A stretch of 64,000 nucleotides of DNA from Streptomyces sp. ITFR-16 (GTDB lineage: Bacteria > Actinomycetota > Actinomycetes > Streptomycetales > Streptomycetaceae), in NCBI RefSeq assembly GCF_031844705.1, contig NZ_CP134609.1, positions 2,728,001 through 2,792,000 of the forward strand, read 5' to 3'. This document shows positions 60,852-64,000 of the stretch, one piece after another. How positions within the stretch are numbered: the first letter of the stretch is position 1; each line of letters starts with the position of its first letter. Under the pieces are notes generated by a model. It was not told the DNA's origin and did no database searches. It saw only the letters and a list, made by a program, of their open reading frames with translations. The translations under genes and the position numbers were made by a program.

Positions 60852-62975
60852 ATGACTTCGCCAGAGATCACCTTTCCGCTGCAGTACGCCCGGACGATGC
60901 GATTCACCCTGGGGGCGCCTCGCGCGTTCACGGTTTCACCCGACGGTGGACGCGTGGTCTTCCTGCGCTCGGGTTCCGGTACGGACCGCGCGGGCCGGCT
61001 GTGGGTGCTTGACCTGGCCGACGGCGCCCCGCGCGAGCGGGTCGTCGCCGACCCGGCCGTGCTGCTGGGCGGTTCGGCCGAGCGCCTCTCGGCGCAGGAG
61101 CGGGCCCGCCGCGAGCGCAGTCGCGAGGGCTCGGCGGGGATCGTGGGCTACGCGGTCGACGCGGCGGCCGAGCTGGCGGCGTTCGCCCTCTCGGGGGAGG
61201 TGTACGTCGCGGAGCTGCGGGCCGGAACGGCGCGTGCGCTGCCCGTGCCGGGCCCGGTGATCGATCCGCGCCCCTCCCCGGACGGGCGGCACATCGCCTA
61301 TGTGTCCAAGGGCGCGCTGCGGGTCGTCGGGGCCGGGGGCGAGGAGGACCGGGCGCTCCTGGAGCCGGAGGACGCGCAGATCTCCTACGGCCTCGCGGAG
61401 TTCATCGCGGCCGAGGAGATGCAGCGCTCACGGGGCTTCTGGTGGTCGCCGGAGTCGGACCGGCTGCTCGTCGCGCGGGTCGACGACAGCCCGGTGCGGC
61501 GGTGGTGGATCGCCGACCCGGCGCACCCGGACCGCAAGCCGGCCGAGGTCGCTTACCCGGCGGCGGGGACGCCCAACGCCGAGGTGGGGCTCTTCGTGGT
61601 GGGCCTGGACGGCAAGCGCACCGAAGTGGTGTGGGACCGGGCACTGTTCCCCTATCTGGCGCGGGTGCACTGGTCGTCCGCCGGGGCGCCGCTGCTGCTC
61701 GTGCAGGCCCGTGACCAGCAGAGCCAGCTCTGCCTCGCGGTGGATCCGGAGAGCGGCGAGACCCGGACCGTGCACGCGGACGAGGATCCGGTGTGGCTGG
61801 AGCTGTTCCCCGGGGTGCCCGCGTGGGCGCCGGACGGGCGGCTGGTGCGGATCGCGGACGAGGGCGGGGCACGGGTCCTCGCGGTCGGCGACCGGCCGCT
61901 GACCGGGGCCCAGTTGCAGATCCGGCAGGTGCTGGACATCGGGGAGTCGGACATCCTGGTGGAGGCCACGGCGGGCGAGACGGCGGCCGAGCCGGAGATC
62001 GGCGAGAGCCATGTGTACCGGGTCAACGAGCTGGGCGTGGAGCGGGTCTCGCAGGGCGTGGGCGTGCACTCGGCGGTGCGCTCCGGCGCGGTGACGGTGC
62101 TGGTCTCCGCCTCGCCGGAGGGGCCCGGGGCCACGGCGCGGGTGCTCAGGGACGGCAAGGAGATCGCCGTCGTCGCGAGCCACGCGGAGCGGCCGGTGCT
62201 GTCCACGCGGCCCGTGCTCACCGAAGGGGGCGCACGGCGGATTCCGTGCGCCGTGTTGCTCCCCACCGGATACAAGGAATCGGATGGTCCGCTTCCGGTT
62301 CTGATGGATCCGTACGGCGGACCCCACGGCCGCCGGGTGGTCGCCGCCCACAACCCGCACCTCACCTCGCAGTGGTTCGCGGACCAGGGCTTCGCCGTGG
62401 TCGTCGCGGACGGGCGCGGCACACCGGGCCGTTCGCCGGGCTGGGAGAAGGCGGTCAAGAACAACCTCGCGCTCTCCCTCGACGACCAGGTCGAGGCCCT
62501 GCACGCCCTCGCGGAGCGCTTCCCGCTGGACCTGGACCGGGTGGCGATCCGGGGCTGGTCGTTCGGCGGGTTCCTGGCCGGTATGGCCGCGCTGCGGCGG
62601 CCCGACGTCTTCCACGCGGCGATCGTGGGCGCCCCGGTGACCGACCAGCGGCTCTACGACACCCACTACACCGAGCGCTACCTCGGCGACCCGGCGCGGC
62701 AGCCGGAGGTGTACGCGGACAACTCGCTGCTCACCGACGAGGGGCTGTCGCACGCTGCCGGGCAGGTGCGGCCGATGATGATCATTCACGGCCTGGCGGA
62801 CGACAACGTGGTCGTGGCGCACACCCTGCGGCTGTCCTCGGCCCTGCTCGCGGCGGGCCGGCCGCACGAGGTGCTGCCGCTGAGCGGGGTGACCCACATG
62901 ACCCCGCAGGAGAAGGTCGCGGAGAACCTGCTGCTGCTCCAGGTCGACTTCCTGAGGCGGTCGCTGGGGCTCTAG
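60852..62975 (+). CDS. S9 family prolyl oligopeptidase/dipeptidyl peptidase
   Basis: A 707-residue peptidase with a beta-propeller N-terminal part (SPDGGRVVFLRSG, SPDGRHIAYVSKG) and an alpha/beta hydrolase C-terminal part: nucleophile in GWSFGG, acid in HGLADDNV and His in THMTP. No signal peptide, so it is probably cytosolic and degrades peptides, like DPP IV. TAGGTT at 60840-60845 ends 6 bases before the ATG (leaderless). It ends 10 bases before the convergent membrane protein gene. Confidence 0.93.
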   Translation: MTSPEITFPLQYARTMRFTLGAPRAFTVSPDGGRVVFLRSGSGTDRAGRLWVLDLADGAPRERVVADPAVLLGGSAERLSAQERARRERSREGSAGIVGYAVDAAAELAAFALSGEVYVAELRAGTARALPVPGPVIDPRPSPDGRHIAYVSKGALRVVGAGGEEDRALLEPEDAQISYGLAEFIAAEEMQRSRGFWWSPESDRLLVARVDDSPVRRWWIADPAHPDRKPAEVAYPAAGTPNAEVGLFVVGLDGKRTEVVWDRALFPYLARVHWSSAGAPLLLVQARDQQSQLCLAVDPESGETRTVHADEDPVWLELFPGVPAWAPDGRLVRIADEGGARVLAVGDRPLTGAQLQIRQVLDIGESDILVEATAGETAAEPEIGESHVYRVNELGVERVSQGVGVHSAVRSGAVTVLVSASPEGPGATARVLRDGKEIAVVASHAERPVLSTRPVLTEGGARRIPCAVLLPTGYKESDGPLPVLMDPYGGPHGRRVVAAHNPHLTSQWFADQGFAVVVADGRGTPGRSPGWEKAVKNNLALSLDDQVEALHALAERFPLDLDRVAIRGWSFGGFLAGMAALRRPDVFHAAIVGAPVTDQRLYDTHYTERYLGDPARQPEVYADNSLLTDEGLSHAAGQVRPMMIIHGLADDNVVVAHTLRLSSALLAAGRPHEVLPLSGVTHMTPQEKVAENLLLLQVDFLRRSLGL

Positions 62976-62985
62976 ACCGCGCCGG

Positions 62986-64000
62986 TCACCAGCCCGGCGG
63001 GGGCTGGGAGGGCGGCGGCGGAGGGCCGAAGCCGCCGCCCTGCGGATAGCCGTAGCCGGAGGCCGGCGGCTGCTGTCCGGGATAGAGGTCGGGGGCCCGG
63101 CCGGGCGGCCCGTACCCCGGCGGGCCGTAGCCGGGGCCCTGGTCCGGTCCGTACGGGCCGCCGTACGGACCGGGGACGTCGGCGAAGCCCCGGGGCGCCA
63201 GGGCCAGCAGCACGACCGCGGCGGCCGACGCCTGGAAGAACCAGCTCGCCACCATGAGCTGGGTCTCGGTCCCCAGCGAGCCGAAGTGGTCGAGCATGTC
63301 GTAGTGCACGGCCCGGAAGATGCCCAGCACCCCGCCGGGCAGCAGCAGCGCCGCGGCCACCAGGCCGAACGGCCGGGCGTGCACGGCGCGGAAGAGGGCG
63401 CTCACCGCCGCGACCGCGCAGAACAGCACCAGCGCGGCCGTGCCCCAGCCGGGCGGCGGATCGATCGCGCCCTGCGGGATCCGGTCGCCGCCCACGTACC
63501 ACTCGGGGAAGATCTCGGGGAGCCGCACCACCTGGCGGATGTCCCAGGCGGCGAGCACTGCGGCGGCCGCGCCCAGCAGCAGGAAGGACGCGACGGCGGC
63601 GCCCTGTCCGGACCGGGTGGGCAACTGCTCGTAGGAGCCGGCCGGCGGTCTGCGGCCCGCTCCGGCGACGATGAGCAGCGCGATGCCCACGGCGAGAGCG
63701 ACGAAGGCGCTGACCAGCGCCCGGGTGCGCAGGGTGTCGCCGAACGCGGACTGCGCCCAGGAGCCGCCGAGGTTCCAGAGGCCCGGGAGCCGGACCGCGA
63801 GTGTGACCACCCCGGTGGCGACGAGCGCGGTGGCGGCGACCGAGGAGCGCAGCACGGCGACGGCGGCGGCCGCGTACACCACGAGCAGGGCGACGTCGAT
63901 GACCGAGGTCGCGGGCATCGCCTTGGGGCGCGCGTCATAGAATCCGGCCCAGTAGCGCAGCAGTTGGCCGGTCTCCGCCGCCCTGGCGTCCCGTACCAGC
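62986..64000 (-). CDS. membrane protein, N-terminus outside window
   Basis: A multi-segment membrane protein with a Gly/Pro/Tyr-rich C-terminal tail (about residues 245 onward of the visible part). The frame stays open past ATG 63918 to the window edge, and the extra 27 codons (RAAETGQLLRYWAGFYDARP) look coding, so the real start lies outside. Visible part has about seven membrane segments. Function unknown. Confidence 0.72.
   Translation of the reverse strand, partial: LVRDARAAETGQLLRYWAGFYDARPKAMPATSVIDVALLVVYAAAAVAVLRSSVAATALVATGVVTLAVRLPGLWNLGGSWAQSAFGDTLRTRALVSAFVALAVGIALLIVAGAGRRPPAGSYEQLPTRSGQGAAVASFLLLGAAAAVLAAWDIRQVVRLPEIFPEWYVGGDRIPQGAIDPPPGWGTAALVLFCAVAAVSALFRAVHARPFGLVAAALLLPGGVLGIFRAVHYDMLDHFGSLGTETQLMVASWFFQASAAAVVLLALAPRGFADVPGPYGGPYGPDQGPGYGPPGYGPPGRAPDLYPGQQPPASGYGYPQGGGFGPPPPPSQPPPGW

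Noticed and set aside
63140..63180. self-complementary GTACGG-type repeats near the end of the window
   Set aside because: They encode the Gly/Pro/Tyr repeat tail of the membrane protein and need no regulatory explanation.
1..64000. tRNA genes, CRISPR arrays, secondary-metabolite clusters or prophage
   Set aside because: No cloverleaf, spaced repeats, polyketide or peptide synthetase modules, or phage structural genes were seen; a covariance-model scan would be needed to exclude small RNAs.

Overview
The window is a GC-rich, densely packed actinobacterial chromosome segment, almost certainly from Streptomyces or a close relative. Evidence: strong third-position GC bias, frequent GTG/TTG starts, many TANNNT -10 boxes sitting 6-8 bases before a start codon (leaderless mRNAs), strong GC-rich hairpin terminators, mycothiol biosynthesis (mshB), DUF3107/DUF3117/DUF3152 actinobacterial families and a class F sortase. 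I read 65 ordinary protein-coding genes (two run off the window ends) plus three candidate leader ORFs. I saw no rRNA, tRNA, CRISPR array, prophage or intact insertion sequence.

Layout. (1) 1-7018: DUF3152 protein, alpha/beta hydrolase, TetR regulator, DUF3107, ferritin-like protein and DEAD-box helicase, a neighbourhood I recall as conserved with M. tuberculosis Rv3207c-Rv3211. (2) 7091-13743: hydrolase, NYN-domain nuclease, MarC protein, PHP phosphoesterase, DUF6758, an MFS transporter and a SUFU-like protein. (3) 13805-19805: CorA behind a long structured leader, a lipoprotein, a soluble MgtE-N/CBS protein with DUF1003, and Mrp. (4) 20651-25744: tatB, htrA, anti-sigma factor, ECF sigma factor and a divergent O-methyltransferase, the envelope-stress locus matching Rv1220c-Rv1224. 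(5) 25811-34511: DUF3117, enoyl-CoA hydratase, 3-methyladenine glycosylase, DivIVA-like protein, folP-like gene, LOG protein, dapE, dapC and a 7Fe ferredoxin; dapE and dapC belong to diaminopimelate/lysine synthesis. (6) 34629-46000: acetyltransferase, SirB1-like protein, an Otr(A)/Tet(M)-type ribosome-protection protein with an overlapping upstream ORF, a repeat surface protein with a class F sortase, a second short threonyl-tRNA synthetase behind a threonine-codon leader and terminator, an MFS/acetyltransferase/TetR unit with twin operators, and two methyltransferases. (7) 46299-53057: secreted beta-helix protein under a LacI-type operator, TetR/SDR pair with phased half-sites, alpha-amylase with a long inverted repeat, and a secreted tripeptidyl-aminopeptidase-like hydrolase. 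(8) 53132-64000: two-component system translationally coupled to an ABC exporter, a peptidoglycan-binding-type membrane protein, mshB, a 64-residue membrane protein, an S9 peptidase and a partial membrane protein.

The most interesting material lies in leaders and operators: the Thr-codon attenuator before the truncated ThrRS (40504-40655), the sortase/repeat-protein pair (38922-40442), the CorA leader (13805-14153), the uORF over the start of the ribosome-protection gene (38490-38600), phased half-sites at 48829-48878, twin palindromes at 43149-43184, and non-canonical start codons for the helicase and possibly the O-methyltransferase. All homology statements come from recognition of motifs and family memory, not from a search.
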